From NCBI GenBank assembly GCA_038501625.1, contig JAZAYU010000362.1, forward strand, positions 186,001-250,000: a DNA stretch of 64,000 nucleotides, given 5' to 3'. The number at the start of each line of letters is the position of its first letter. The first letter of the stretch is position 1. The DNA is from Corbicula japonica (Eukaryota; Mollusca; Bivalvia; Venerida; Cyrenidae). Under the pieces are notes generated by a model. It was not told where the DNA came from, made no database searches, and saw nothing but the letters and a program-made list of their open reading frames with translations. Below are positions 1-12,687 of this stretch, piece by piece. The position numbers and the translations under genes were made by a program.

Positions 1-57
1 TTTCTTCCCAGCCCTGTTTCCTGGTGATAACATGGATTCTAGAAGCTTCTTCAATGT
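1..57 (-). CDS. possible partial exon running off the left edge
   Basis: Read on the minus strand, a typical acceptor (a T-rich tract ending TTTTCAG at 58-60) is followed by an uninterrupted frame reading TLKKLLESMLSPGNRAGKK up to the window edge. The composition (K, L, S, G, charged) looks coding rather than random AT-rich DNA. I do not recognise the protein and cannot see the end of the exon. No upstream exon was firmly identified. The minus-strand open frame at 51-356 overlaps it in another frame and has no good donor. Low to moderate confidence because only 19 codons are visible. Confidence 0.3.
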
Positions 58-2175
58 CTGAAAATAACAAAATATCCAAATATAATAAAGAAATGAACAA
101 TATTGCTAAATTTAACTCTTTTAATTTCAGGGCTGGAAAAATATGAGTCATATTGCCAACTTGGGCTATTAAATGCTTGTCTAAAGTCAAGTCCTGAACA
201 AGCCATATCTGGACAAACGACAAATACACTGATACATAGTGTCAAAAACTTGTTAGTCATAAACAGCTGATTAGCCTGATCAACAGCATCTGCCAGAGAG
301 CGGCACATCAAACGTCCCGAACGAACACACATGGACTTATTTATGTGTTGCATCACTTGCTTGAATACTACAATTCAATGTCTAACATATTGGTACAGTA
401 GTTATTTGTATTAAAACCAGGTGATCTGATTATTTTTAGCAAAACGTCATAAATTTATACATTAATGTATTTGCCCATTTACTAAGAATTTGCCTGTATC
501 ACTCCTTTTAACAAAGTACTCTTTACTAGTTCTAAGCATTTTTATTTGAAAAGGAAACTTGTTTACACCAATGACAAGTTATTATAGTAACTGAAGCAAC
601 AGAAAACAAGAACTTTTATAAATAGTGAAAAAATGCTCATTTTCAAGATGGAAATTGTATGATTTTTTGCCATTGTTACTATTATCTGGGGAGTTGGATT
701 TAAATAGCTGCAATTTCTTTAAACTTCTAAAATTAAGTGTGTAAATTCAAGAAAATATCTAGATTGATACCTTGATAAAATTTCATTTTCAACATGTACA
801 GTCTAAATGTGATTGGATATCACCATCGTTGGAAGTGTATGCATTTTCGGACAGCTATAATTTTGGATACTTACAAGTTTTGACCATCATATAAATCAAT
901 CACCTACAATATCACAAAGAGAAATATGGTTTGTGTGGGTGGGGTGGGGGCAGAGGTGCAGCAAATCACTAGCAAAACATCATTAATGTGTAAGATTAAG
1001 ATGAAAACTTAAGCAAATTTACAGCTATGCAATGCATTTCAGTAAAAATCATTATTTAATGATCAGCAACTAGCAGTCTGAAAACAAGTGAACCACATTT
1101 TAGGACAAATCATCCAATTTTCACGACAAGTCATTTTTAGTAAGATGAATAGTCCTGAACAAGTGACTGATATACCATATCCATGGTATAATTGGCTGCT
1201 ATCCAATAGACCAACAGTGTAGATCCAGATCAGCCAGGATATTAATGCTGTCTGATCTGTATCTATACTGTTTACCTTTTGATTCGTTAAGTTATTTCTG
1301 ACCAAAATGTGAACAGTGTAGACCCTGATCAGAAGGAACAGATTTGTTGAGCGATCTGTGACAACACTGTTCCCGCATGCAGTAAAAACCTGTACATATG
1401 GAGTAAAGGGTTAAACAAAAACTAACATAACTGAACACTGGCTATAAAGCCCTGAGAAAAAAATTCTCATCCTAAATTTGGTCGTAAATAGGACGGTTGA
1501 GCTTTTGTTTAAAACAGAGGAAAAAAAATTATGTAAAACTTAACATCAACCATTAACTCCTTGGATACACTTTAAATCATATTGGTATTACTAACATTAC
1601 TAACAAGTTTAGATCTTGATCAGCTGGCACATCCATACAAGCTGATTCTGGATTTACACTGTTTGCTATATAACTGATAATGCTTCTTCAAAGAGAACAG
1701 ACAGCAATAGTGTAAAAATTGAGAAAAAGATAGAAACTGGGTAAAAGAAAATGGTGGTAATAAAAAAATGATTAGAAATGGGACAGTAACAATTATAAAA
1801 AGTTATAGTTCAAGATAAGAGTTTATTACCTTTTATTATGCACATTAAACATCTGTTTAAATCGATAGATTTAGACATAAACTCTGGACATGCTTTCTAC
1901 ATGAAAATATGGAGAAAACAAAAAAAAGGCATAAAGATAGCACTCAGTTCCCAAGATCAATATTCCGGTGGATTTTGAAAATGTTCAAGGTTCCCATGGT
2001 GCACCAGGTTTCAAGGTTTTACCGTATGACTATGAGATCTGGTTTTTTTTCAGTCATGGATGCATTACACATACAGATGCACAAAGCATCACTTAATACA
2101 CTCTCTTACACTATCGGCTCATTACATTCACCTCTGTTATAGGCTGGGACTACTTTCAACTACTTTTACTTTAAC
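58..2175. other. non-coding stretch, two dispersed-repeat copies
   Basis: AT-rich sequence with no exon I can support. It contains a GATC-type dispersed repeat at 1216-1332 and a weaker relative near 1608-1678. Short open frames here are not backed by splice sites or recognisable protein. Confidence 0.5.
1216..1332 (+). repeat. dispersed GATC-type foldback repeat (copy 1)
   Basis: Contains GTGTAGATCCAGATCAG followed about 30 nt later by its near reverse complement, CTGATCTGTATCTATAC, then a conserved tail (TTATTTCTGACCAAAATG) ending in GACCCTGATCAG. Relatives occur at 4221, 26190, 47233, 57841 and 58205, in intergenic DNA and inside an intron. It looks like a short non-autonomous foldback element; no coding capacity. 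Confidence 0.7.
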
Positions 2176-2177
2176 TC

Positions 2178-3354
2178 AAACAAGAGGGCCATGATGGCCC
2201 TGAATCGCTCACCTGAGTATGAAACTCAAGTTATTAACCAAAAACTGAATTTTTATTTTTAGCAACAGTGACCTTGACCTTGATCACAGACACTTGGGTA
2301 GCAATCCCAACTTGTCTCTTGTTATAAGCTACCCATATACCAAGTTTGGAGTCAATATGCCAATGCAAACTCAAGTTATTAAGTGGAAACTGAATTTCTA
2401 TTTTTAGCAACTGTGACCTTAACCTTGATCAGAGACACCTGGGTAGCAATCCCAAGCTGCCGTTTGATATAAGCTACTCATACACCAATTGTGGAGTCAA
2501 AAAACCAAAGCAAACTCAAGTTATTAAGTGGAAACTTAATTTCTATTTTTAGCAACAGTGACCTTGACCTTGATCGCAGACACGTAGGTAGCTTTCCCAA
2601 GTTGCCTCTTAATTTAAGCTATCCATATACCAAGTTTGGAGTCAATAGGCCAAAGCAATCTCAAGTAATTAAGTAGAAACTGAATTTCTATTTTTAGTAA
2701 CAGTGACCTTGACCTTAATCACAGACACCTGGGTAGCAACCCCAAGCTGCCTCTAGATATAAGCTATCCATATATCAAGTTTGGAGTCAATAGGCCAAAG
2801 CAATCTCAAGTAATTAAGTAGAAACTGCATTTCTATTTTTAGAAACAGTGACCTTGACCTTAATCACAGACACCTGGGTAGCAACCCCAAGCTGCCTTTT
2901 GATATAAGCTACCGATACACCAAGTTTGGAGTCAATAGGCCTATGCAAACTCAAGTAATTGAGCAAAGACCGAATTTCTATTTTTAGCAACAGTGACCTT
3001 GACCTTGATCACAGACACCTGGGTAGCAACCCTAAGCTGCCGTTTGATATAAGCTACCTATACACCAAGTTTGGAGTCAATAACCCTAAGCAAACTATTA
3101 AGCAAACTCAAGTAATTGAGCAAAGACTGAATTTCTATTTTTAGCAGCAGTGACCTTGACCTTGACCCTGTGGTCATGATTTGAACAACTTTTGTAGACA
3201 TCAGTGCCAGGATGCTTCAGGACAAATTGGTTAAAATCCATCAAGTGGTTTCAGAGGAGATGTTGTTTAAAGGAAATTGTTGACGGACGCCGGACGCCGG
3301 ACAAAGACGGGTCACAATAGCTCACCATGAGCCTATGGCTCAGGTGAGCTAAAA
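2178..3354 (+). repeat. composite element with seven 145-bp tandem units
   Basis: Seven tandem units, each with CAGTGACCTTGACCTTGATC and a GGAGTCAATA block, start at 2226, 2371, 2516, 2661, 2806, 2951 and 3108. The period is exactly 145 bp five times, then 157 bp because 12 bp are repeated. The array is bounded on the left by AGGGCCATGATGGCCCTGAATCGCTCACCTGAG-type sequence and on the right by GGCTCAGGTGAGCTA, so the outer ends carry a short inverted repeat (GCTCACCTGAG). A GC-rich CGCCGGACGCCGGAC tract precedes the right end. Likely a non-autonomous DNA element with an internal minisatellite. Confidence 0.8.
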
Positions 3355-4220
3355 AATAGTTCACCAATTACATAAAAATTGCTTGGGTTTCTTTGGTTTG
3401 AATGAAAGAAAGTGAAGATATCTGTCATTTGGTTATCCACAAGCTTTCATATTCATAATTATGACTGTATAAAAAAGGCTGTCGATTTATGTAAAAAATC
3501 TTGACATTGAGCCTTTCACAGTGAGGTAAACGACAACTCTGCGAAGGAGATTGCACTAAATAGTCTCTCGAAAGTGTCAACTTTCGGGGGAGGTTATAAC
3601 AGAGGTAACACAAGCCTTTTTCTGTGCATACCACGGGGCCGTCTAGAGTGGACCCATTCTAAAAGACAATTTTGGTTGTTCTTTTTCCAAAATAAATTCC
3701 CATTTGAAAGTTAAAAATTGATGCAGAAATATCAAAATTCCAATGCCTGGTGAACAACGTTGTTGATTAGTATAGGACAGAAATTAGCAATCAATGTTTA
3801 TTTCCAGCTTAAAACATGGGTCTTTTTTCCAAAAATGGCCAGAAAAAGGTTTGTGTTATTCATAACTAACAACACTAAATATTGTAAATTAGTTAATGTT
3901 GTTATCTCCTTTTTTAGTTTTTATATTACACATCAAGTAACATGAACCTGTCATGCAACACCTTTTTTTGTTCACAGATCTGAATGTAATTAGAGAAAGG
4001 TTATCTCAGCCACTTATGATATTAGAAGTGGTATAATTTCAAGTTTTTATATAATTTACATTACGATTTACTAACATGACCTTTGCAGGTCTAATTCTAG
4101 GAAATTCACTAATTCCATCACAGAAATTTCAACAGAAAAGATAAAAAGATTTGGTTTTCATAAAAAACTTTCTGTTAACCGTTCCCCCTCTCTCTCCATA
4201 TATACGCCTTTTATCAGATG
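3355..4220. other. non-coding stretch, nothing recognised
   Basis: AT-rich DNA with no coding signal or clear repeat. A short hairpin-forming GACACTTTCG / CGAAAGTGTC pair is hinted around 3560-3590 but is too weak to annotate. Confidence 0.4.
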
Positions 4221-4320
4221 TGCGACAAGTGTAGATCAAGATTAGCTAGCACATCCAAACCATCTGATGTGCCATCTGATCTATTTCTACTCTGGTCGCT
4301 TTTTGGACAGAAATAACTTA
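4221..4320 (+). repeat. dispersed GATC-type foldback repeat (copy 2)
   Basis: Diverged copy: GTGTAGATCAAGATTAGC, ACATCC, then ATCTGATCTATTTCTAC and the tail GGACAGAAATAACTTA. Lies just upstream of the duplicated segment that flanks the decayed gene. Confidence 0.55.
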
Positions 4321-4496
4321 GTTCTGTACTCAGTTTTAATTAGCAAAAAAATACAGAATAACAAGTTTGGAATTTTTATGAACTTTAATTTATAACTATT
4401 TTTTTTTCTTTTCCAGCCATTTTTTTTTAAACAGCCCAACGGAGCTAAAACATCAGTCCTTCAGACACTTCCAGGATTCTCAATAAATAATGTTTT
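4320..4496. repeat. left arm of a segment also present at 14.05-14.22 kb
   Basis: GTTCTGTACTCA, TTTTTATGAACTT and CAGCCATTTTTTT blocks recur at 14050-14222 in the same relative context. Together with the right arm (6262-6480) it brackets about 1.78 kb that is absent from the 14-kb copy, which identifies the decayed gene between them as an insertion or the 14-kb copy as a deletion. Confidence 0.55.
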
Positions 4497-4764
4497 TAAA
4501 AGGCCCCAATGAATTAATAAACTAATCTAGAGGGTCCGAGGGTCTGCTCCCCCGCAAAATTTTGAAAATTTATTTGCCAAGTCCTGCATTCTGAGGTATT
4601 TTGTGGAAATTTAATAGCAGGTTTTGAACTACTCCTTCATACTTGATTTTAACTATTTCCTCGTGAGCAGTAGTGATGCAATTATAAGCACTCAGATACA
4701 AATACTCTGCCTCATTTTCTTAGTCTAGATATGCAACTTGCAATGTTTCAAATCAAGGAAGTTG

Positions 4765-6328
4765 TTAATTAGAGAAAAAAACTGCTTTCCTTTTTTTCTC
4801 TTTAACTGCAACCATTTCATCATTGATTTGTTGCAGCACATTTCTTTCATTGACACAATGTTTAGCACGGAGTTCACGCCCACCTTTTCGTGCCATTAGC
4901 ATTAGTTTTGATCTTTCATGTTCATCCATTCCACGTAACCATTCCATCATTTGTTTTCGGTTTCGTTTCAATAGCTGAACACTAGAATGATGGTGCAATG
5001 TAGCGTGTGGTCATCTTCGCTGGCTACTATCCAGGTCACCAAAATGGTGCTCGCAGCCAAGGTTTGTAAGTATTGCAAATTTGGCGCTTTCATCTTCTTT
5101 CTCATCTTGTGGCCCATAAAATTTACCATCTTCTAAAAAGTCAACTAACTGTTTTTTGACACATTTCAAAATAGAACTGGCGACTGTGATAATGATTTGA
5201 AATAACAAGTCTTTGTTTTCTTCGGAAACATGAAAGAGGCTTTGGGAAAATTTGTCATGATGGGGCACTGTCTTAATATCCAGAGGATCTGTGGTTGACC
5301 AATGTGTTTCTTTCTCTAGAAGGATGGATGGATTCTCTACGCACTGTTCTAGAAACACTTTCAGTTCAAGGATGTGCGGTGAAAGCTTGAGGTAACTCAC
5401 TTTGCCAGATGTGACCAAGTTCCACTACAGACCCGTTATTTTGAAGAAGAATAATCCATAGCACTGAAGGAATGAACTAACAATAGAAGAACTCAAATCG
5501 GCAACTACAGATTTCAGCTTTAAATTCTGGCTCTCTGTCATCTCTAAGACCTCCAAGAATTGCTCTCTGTGTAGATATACTTGTGCAGCTGTTTCAAATA
5601 TACCGTTAAATCGGTTGTCTTTATAGGAACCCACTACAGACTTTATCCCATTTACTGCACAATATGACCCCCATTTGTCTCGCATGCCATGATGATCTCC
5701 TGAAGGTCCAAACACGTCTGAGATAGTTCTAACAGCTCTTTCAACAACGCTTTCCTTTTTGGACCATAATTTGAAACAAGGCATCGTATCACGTCCAATT
5801 GGTCCAACACGGGCAAGAAAATCTTTCTCAATTTCTTTGACACCAGATGTTGAATAGCTGTGGAAACCTAAAAGTGCATGTGCAGTGGAAATGATGCACA
5901 ACCTGTTTGTCTCCATTGAAATTTTCCAAAACACTGTCTCGCCATTCATCTAATAATTTATTGGCTAATTTTTCGTTACTTGCTCTGTTGCTCATCGTGC
6001 ATGACAATTTCTCAAGAGACATGGCAATAAATGTTTCTTCACTTTCTTCAACAAGATTTTCATGGAGATTGCCAAGTTCATGTAACTGTCTTTTGGTCAC
6101 TTCATTTATTGTTGCAGCAGTTTCCTTGTGCACTCTGTCAAATCCTAGACTAATAACATCTCCAGAGTCCAAAGTAATTGAGGTGTCCACAATTTTCTGT
6201 TTGAAAAAGTAACACTGGTTGGCCTTAGATGGAACATTGAACTGGATATTGTAATTAATTGTTTTGGATTTATTTGAGTGAAAATGCTTTATTTTGACAC
6301 CCGGATTAGACAACATAGCAGGTACCAT
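4765..6328 (-). pseudogene. decayed gene of unrecognised family, three lesions
   Basis: A long minus-strand reading frame broken three times. From 6328 it runs to about 5890, where a one-base frameshift is needed to continue into the frame used from 5949 down to 4765; the two frames read HFHC and then AHALLGFHSY across the shift. A TAG at 5422-5424 interrupts ITGL/WNLVTSG, and a TGA at 5011-5013 interrupts GDLDSSQRR/PHATLHHH. The protein would be roughly 500 residues, ends with basic, helical sequence (QLLKRNRKQMMEWLRGM), and has no signal peptide or membrane segment. I do not recognise a named family. Its position between duplicated arms and the inverted-repeat-like sequence at 6205-6257 suggest a mobile-element-borne gene, which is an inference. 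No intron is obvious, so a retrocopy is also possible. Confidence 0.65.
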
Positions 6329-6480
6329 ATTTTATTACTTTTCTAACAAAATTCATTGTTTTCAACAATTGTCTCCTGTTATTACCAATATTCATCTGTT
6401 TGTAACAATATAATAACGATTTGTCAGGAAATTGTTGAAAAAATGATAAAAATTTAATTTTCACAGCTCATTATTAAGAC
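6262..6480. repeat. right arm of the segment duplicated at 14.23-14.44 kb
   Basis: GACAACATAGCAGGTACCAT, ACAAAATTCATT, CAACAATTGTCTCCTGT and ATTCATCTGTTT are shared in order with 14235-14440. The first part overlaps the beginning of the decayed minus-strand frame, so its first residues come from repeat sequence. Confidence 0.7.
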
Positions 6481-7559
6481 AACTGTACTATCTGGGGTAT
6501 GAATTACCTTAAATAGTGAGTTTTCAACAACCCCAGAACACTCCAACTAAAATTATGAGACAAAATCCTTTGCAAACATGAATGACAGTTGCTTTATACC
6601 TGTTTGTGGTCAGTTTAACATTCCCTGTCCGCATGCCACATTTAACTCCTCGTGTAAAACTAATCTTAAGATAAAAATAAATAAATTCAACGTAAACACT
6701 TTCCAACATCTGAAATAACATTCGATTGCGCTCTACGTCATCGACTTTGTGTAAAATAGACGGGTGAAGTAGAGGCAAAGAAAATTAACTCAAAGAAAAT
6801 AAACAACCGGTTTTATCTCGGGGTTAGTTGCCCATTTGCCATTTGTTCTGATGAGCCGATACTTATGATTGGATTTTTCGTTTATTGTTTAATATCTGGC
6901 GTTTCAAGGGCAGCTTAAAATTCCAGGAACCACCATTTTCCCATCTTTGGTAAATGTCTTTAACGTTTTGCAGTCAATGGACATCATAATCAGTGTTTAA
7001 CAACAAGCACACATGTATCTGCAAATAAAACATATTAAATGAAAAGAACTGCATGTCACCGAACACGACAGCTTTTCAATTTGGTTGAGTTTGCCCATGG
7101 GCAGAAATGAAAATGCATTTAACTGGATGTAGTGTAGTGGCAATAATGATTTGAAGACACCTCATTGTGAATATTTTATTAGCTTTAGGTCTCTTGTAGT
7201 ATATATTGAAAGAGTTTACACGTAGCAATAGTTTAATAAACACCTGTATTCACAGAGCTCGTTGGTTCCTTAAATAACACACCGATAAACTTTACAATGG
7301 CGATGAGGATGGGACACAGCCTAGACCGGAATGAGCGTAACTCAATATTTTTCACACAAATTGATATAGGAAATTGTTAAATAGTATCAGGCCTATAATA
7401 CTGAATTGCGTCACGCATTTCATTGTTCCATTTTCGCATATTTTATTATCACAGTATCGTTGTGACGAATATGAAAAGTTTCCCCATACTTCATTGCTGT
7501 AACAAATTACACCCTTTGAAGACCGTCGAGCACGATTTCTTTTATATATTTGTAAATAT
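6481..7559. other. non-coding stretch, nothing recognised
   Basis: No supported exon, RNA gene or clear repeat. Open frames on both strands are short and without splice context. Confidence 0.4.
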
Positions 7560-7655
7560 TGACTCGTGCTCAACCCGGGGCTGTGCGGTGTGGATAATAA
7601 TATGCATTTCCATTACTGCTCAAGAACAGGTTCAATCAAATCGAGCATGGGCATA
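7560..7655 (-). repeat. fragment of a dispersed repeat shared with 15.5 and 22.7 kb
   Basis: On the minus strand it reads GATTTGATTGAACCTGTTC, then a short variable part and CCGCACAGCCCCGGGTTGAG. This parallels GCCTGTTCAT...TGGGTTGGGC at 15540 and GCCTGTTCATGGGCAGTAAT...TTGGGTTGAG at 22665. Confidence 0.45.
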
Positions 7656-10343
7656 ATCTATGGGGCGGCAGTGGCGGCGGACGCCGCCCCAATATTTTAA
7701 TTGGTCGCCGTTATATTTATCCTCTCCGCACCAATCTTTTGTATGTCTTCTTTAGTTTTGGCTATACTAAAGGCAGGCATCGAACGCTTAATTAGCTGGG
7801 CGCGACAGGGGATAAACATTTGTAGATGACAGCATGTTGTTACTTGCACTTTGTGGTTATTGTGTTTCGATTGCATGTAAAGTGCAATGGTATTATCAAT
7901 AATAACTTTGTTAATTATTTTTGTCAGATGTCAACTGAAAGGATAATTGGCGACTTTATGTGTCCGATCTTAACAAGAACATCATGTACATCAACTGTAT
8001 CTTACATGTTGAAAAAAATAATTCTTAATATAATTAAATGAGATCCGATATGGATGTCCCTAATCAACATGAGAGTTTTGCTTTTCTTTTGGAGTGCTAA
8101 AACCCGAGCTGCAAGCGTTTAAATCTAGTTGGATTGTTCACTGCCAATGGCTTCATTTTGATGAGGCATTTTATGTTTTTTAATGCTTCAACATTAAAAA
8201 AAAAACGTTTAAAATTGTTCTAAACTAAACAACGTTAATAACCATACGAGCATCTCTAGTTTCATAATGTAAACTTTAACTAATTAAATTATGTTACACT
8301 AAAAAACGCCCGCTGCCCCGATATCCAAAGCTTGCCTACGCCCCTGCCGAGCCTGTAATATTTTGATATCATGTGTCCAACAATACAAATTTGAATATGA
8401 CTGTGACGCATATTGCATACTCCGCCAAAAGAAGTAGTAAAAAGTAAAAATTAATTAATTAACTAATAAACTCCAATTAAATTTAAGAACAAAATATTTA
8501 AGGACATTTGTGCTTTCTCTGGCAAACAAATGATCTCTCAGACCAAGTAAAATATAAATAAATCCGGCACTTCGCAGATGACTGTTTTCACGTATGATGA
8601 TCTGGGAAGTTGTGGGTAGAAATAAAATATAACTCAACAAATGTCATCTACTTTGGATAATACAAAGCAAACCCACATCTAGCACAACTATTTGTGCGCG
8701 ACAATGACTCTTCTATATATGTGATGATCGTCATTCGCGCACAACCCAGTTACTATTCAAATCAATGCGGAAAATTTTTCTTCTATTTTTATATGCCGCC
8801 GATCGGAATTTGAATCGCAACTTTGGCGGCTCCATAAAGCATCTTAAACCATATGTATCTAAAACACAATTTACATACCTGAAAAGCCACTTTCAAGTAG
8901 AATCAATATATGTAATCCTTTATAAATAACGGTTTCGTTTTTTTATGCAAAACTCTTTTAAACCTCCACCCATGTCAACAAATTTCGATTTCGGCGCTTA
9001 AAGTTTACCTGACTCACGTTTATCGATAAATAACAGAATTTAAATCGGGTCAATTTCCACCACAGTTTTGATCGTAACTGCTCGAGACGTAAAGGACAGG
9101 CATCTGTAAAAAGTCAGTATGATAATGTGTCTGTGCTTGCAGTCGAATTATTGAGACTAACCCACATCTACAATATCTACACGGACATACATTTAGTTCA
9201 AGTAAACATTACTTATAGTAATATTATTCCTTACGGAAGTAAGTTATGGAATAAATCAAGCTAAAATCAATAACAAGTTTAAATGTTTTCTGTTTTCAAG
9301 ACAAGATGACACTAACTGTGGCGATCAGTACCGGAATATACATGGTACGAAATATTCTTATCGCCAGTTATAAGTTGCATAACCTAAATATTCAAACTGA
9401 AACTGGACTACAAATCAGCATGACACAATGCATCTAAATATTATCTGTAGAAAGCAATATGCAGAATGAACACAAACACTCCAGGCATCGATAATAATTT
9501 AAATATTGGTTCTAATAAGTTTCACCGTAAAACGTTGAGATAAAAATTTCCACAGATGTGACCCCTTGTTGCTGTGCTGATCTGTTTTTATACTTCTATG
9601 AAAAACACTTTATGATATCTCTTTCCCTAGAACATCCAGATTGCGTAACTACAATTTTAAACAATACCTCGAGGTACAATTAGATAAATAGGCTATAGAC
9701 AATATGATATAAAGTCTCGTTCGTCTTTTGTATGCAGTATAAAACACAGATCAGCAACAAGGGATGCACATTTAGAACCCATGTCCATTACTTGTTTATT
9801 AACAGAACTATGCACCATATCCAACATAACTATTGGTACACACTACTGGTTGCATTAACCTCAAAAGTGCCGTCATGTTTTTGTATTAAAACACGCACAA
9901 GTTGTCTAACTCCAGCGCGCCTTCTACAATGTTGCATACAAAACAACTCAAATAAACGAAACGCAATTAGCTAATGTAATAACCAAGGGAAATTGGTAGG
10001 TTAATCGTAGAAATAAAATATGATTGTATTCATTTTATAAGGTATCCGTTTATTGCAATGTCTTTATTGATAAACAGTGATACAAATCCACCACTGGTGT
10101 TTAATACCTACATATATATTGGCTCATTTATATTCTAACCATCAATAATTAAACAATCTGTTTGAACTTGTCATTAAACTTTTCAACGTGTTTGGCAATT
10201 CGTTGAACCCGGGCTTCTTGGCCAGGAACAAACCGTCCTATCATCTTAGCTCTGTCATGTCCCTCTAGGCTTCGCAAACTCAAAAAAAAACTCGTATGTT
10301 TTCATACCCTGATGAACGCAATAAAATATTGATTAAATACTTA
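7656..10343. other. long non-coding stretch with one GC-rich hairpin
   Basis: No exon or RNA gene that I can support. A hairpin at 8692-8744 pairs TTGTGCGCGACAATGAC with GTCATTCGCGCACAA around a 21-nt AT-rich loop. A GC-rich patch (GGGCGGCAGTGGCGGCGG) lies at 7661-7690 and a related GCCCGCTGCCCCG at 8309; they may be the two ends of one repeat but the ends do not pair cleanly. Confidence 0.4.
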
Positions 10344-10364
10344 ATATATATATATATATATATA
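10344..10364. repeat. (TA)n microsatellite
   Basis: About ten uninterrupted TA units immediately upstream of the 76-bp minisatellite. Confidence 0.9.
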
Positions 10365-10392
10365 CCATACTACACTATACTACGCTACAATA

Positions 10393-11065
10393 CACACCAC
10401 TGCACTACAATGCAATGTGACACCGTATAGTGCTGCCTCAGATACAGGCTCCCCGGAGAGCTGTAGTGCACACCACTGCACTACAATGCAATGTTACACC
10501 GTGTAGTGCTGCCTCAGATACAGGCTCCCCGGAGAGCTGTAGTGCACACCACTGCACTACAATGCAATGTTACATCATGTAGTGCTGCCTCAGACACAGG
10601 CTCCCCGGAGAGCTCTAGTACACACCACTGCACTACAATGCAATGTTACATCGTGTAGTGCTGCCTCAGATACAGGCTCCTCGGAGAGCTGTAGTACACA
10701 CCACTGCACTACAATGCAATGTTACACCGTGTAGTGCTGCCTAAGATTCAGGTTCCCCGGAGAGCTGTAGTGCAGACAATGCAATGTTACACCGTGTAGT
10801 GCTGCCTCAGATACAGGCTCCCCGGAGAGCTGTAGTACACACCACTGCACTACAATGCAATGTTACACCATGTAGTGCTGTCTCAGATACAGGTTCCCCG
10901 GAGAGCTGTAGTGCACAACACTGCACTACAATGCAATGTGACACCCTATAGTGCTGCCTCAAATACAGGTTCCCCGGAGAGCTGTAGTGCACACCACTGC
11001 ACTAAAATGCAATGTTACACCGTGTAGTTCTGCCTCAGATACAGGCTCCCCGGAGAGCTGTAGTG
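10393..11065. repeat. 76-bp minisatellite, nine units
   Basis: Units start at 10393, 10469, 10545, 10621, 10697, 10773, 10838, 10914 and 10990. All are 76 bp except the sixth, which lost 11 bp. Each unit carries CACTGCACTACAATGCAATG, a TAGTGCTGCCTCAGATACAGG block and CCCCGGAGAGCTGTAGTG. Inside the unit, CACTACA and TGTAGTG are complementary, so single strands could fold. GC content is clearly above the surroundings. No spacers differ between units, so this is not a CRISPR array. Confidence 0.95.
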
Positions 11066-12339
11066 GGTTATAGCGGATCTGTATTCGAACCAAGCATATG
11101 CAAATAAAAAAACACCCAAAAAGATCCCTTTGATTAATAGAACGGTTATTTAAACGGATTATAAAAAGAGTTCATTCCCATTCATCCGAGTACGTAGTGC
11201 TGAATTATTGCCAATGAATTTCTTAATAGTGAATCCCAAAGTTCGCATTCGAGTCAAAACATTTCAGTCAAAACATTACTGGACATAGGGGTGAGTGGAG
11301 GTAGAGGTAGAGCAACTTTTATCATAAAGAACAACAAGAGGCGGTGGCGGGGGAAGTTGGGCAAGCCATAACATTGACTGGACAAGGCAGAATGTTGGTG
11401 GCAAAGTAAGGAAAGGTAAACAATATTGGTGGCGCAATACAAATATTGATGGCTCATTTTCAATACTTCGAATGGAGTTCCTATTTCAGTAGGGAACTGT
11501 TTTCTATGGTTTACGAAGAGAGCTATGAACGATGTGGCAAAGGAATAAAAATTCAGCTCCTAATATGGAAACAGAAATTAAACGTCATATACTCTATTCG
11601 CAAACAAAGTGTGCACCTTTTTCCGGTGATTTTTCATTTACTGCTTTTCTTAATGCCAAATATTTGGTATCAACAATTTAGATTAGATCATTTAAACTGT
11701 ATAGTTGAGATTAGATCATATATAGTTTTATTCTAGAATTCAAATAATCTAATCTCAATTTTGATATCACACAAACCTGACCGGCATCGGCTAAACACAG
11801 TTCTTCTAAAACATTTTCTAAAAGATGAAAGAAATCTTATCAATTTGTATTATGTTTGATGTATATTTTATACCTAGTGTGGTGGTGTTTTTTTTGCACG
11901 ATGTATTCTAATTACCTATATGATTCGAGAAATAATAATTTTGCTAAAAATAGGGTCTGTTATGACATGTAGCACGTGCATTAGGAGGCAATTTGATTTT
12001 CCTATTGAATAAATGTCGTACAAACATTTTTACTGTTTGGTCAAGCCCTTAAAATCTTACATTTCTGAAAAGAACCAAATCAGAGACACATTAAAATATT
12101 AAAATCTCACTTCTTTTAAAGCATGACAGATAAACTTGTTTCGGCATTTTTTCGAAATTGTATCACTCCAGTCTCTGTGGAACTTTGTTTACCATCTTTA
12201 AAAATACTTGCTACTTTGAAATGCTGAAAATTGTATGAAAGTTATTTTCTGTGGCTTACTTCTTACTACTCAAACCCTATATTTTCTCAAAAATCATTTT
12301 CTTTTTAAAATTTCAATGTTCATTTTCCACAAATCAACT
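11066..12339. other. non-coding stretch, nothing recognised
   Basis: AT-rich sequence; short open frames on both strands around 11254-11736 have no family resemblance or splice context. Confidence 0.4.
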
Positions 12340-12600
12340 ATGATTTCCTTGTTGTTGTTGGCATCCTTCTGTCTCTAGAGACAATACGGTCTGCATCCGA
12401 GCTTTCGACATTTCAGGCGTAAGCCTGGACGAGTTGTATGGAGATCCTGTAGCGCCCAGTGCCAGGATCCCCTCTCGGTGTTGCTGGCAGTCCGGCGTAA
12501 AGGCAAGCCGATACGGCCGGTGCCAGCGCAGCTTCAGGTACCAGAAGTCATCGGAAAGCCATCTGCCTGCGGGTCTCCGAACCGGATTTTCTGTGTGAAT
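12340..12600 (-). mobile_element. SINE-like retroposon with (CAA)n tail
   Basis: On the minus strand a GC-rich body (GCAGGCAGATGGCTTTCCGA, GGCACCGGCCGTATCGG) ends in GACAGAAGGATGCCAACAACAACAAGG. A short CAA/TTG tail of this type also ends the well-defined SINE at 14541-14829. No Pol III box A/B pair or target duplication is evident here, so the 5' part may be lost. An open frame of 97 codons runs through it but has no protein-like features. Confidence 0.45.
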
Positions 12601-12687
12601 TTCCAATATCAGTTTTATAATCCACAACCTGGAGTGTGGTTGGACTGCTTAATGAGTGTATTGTACTCAAATAAACAAAAATAGTTA

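Noticed and set aside
5907..6212. Plus-strand open frame of 101 codons
   Set aside because: Antisense of the decayed minus-strand gene; no independent support.
10393..11065. CRISPR-like array
   Set aside because: Units are contiguous and near-identical with no unique spacers; the surroundings are eukaryotic. It is a minisatellite. The same holds for 29188-29730 and 50985-51224.
12334..12627. Protein-coding exon on the minus strand (97 codons)
   Set aside because: GC-rich repeat body with a CAA tail; explained better as a SINE-like retroposon.
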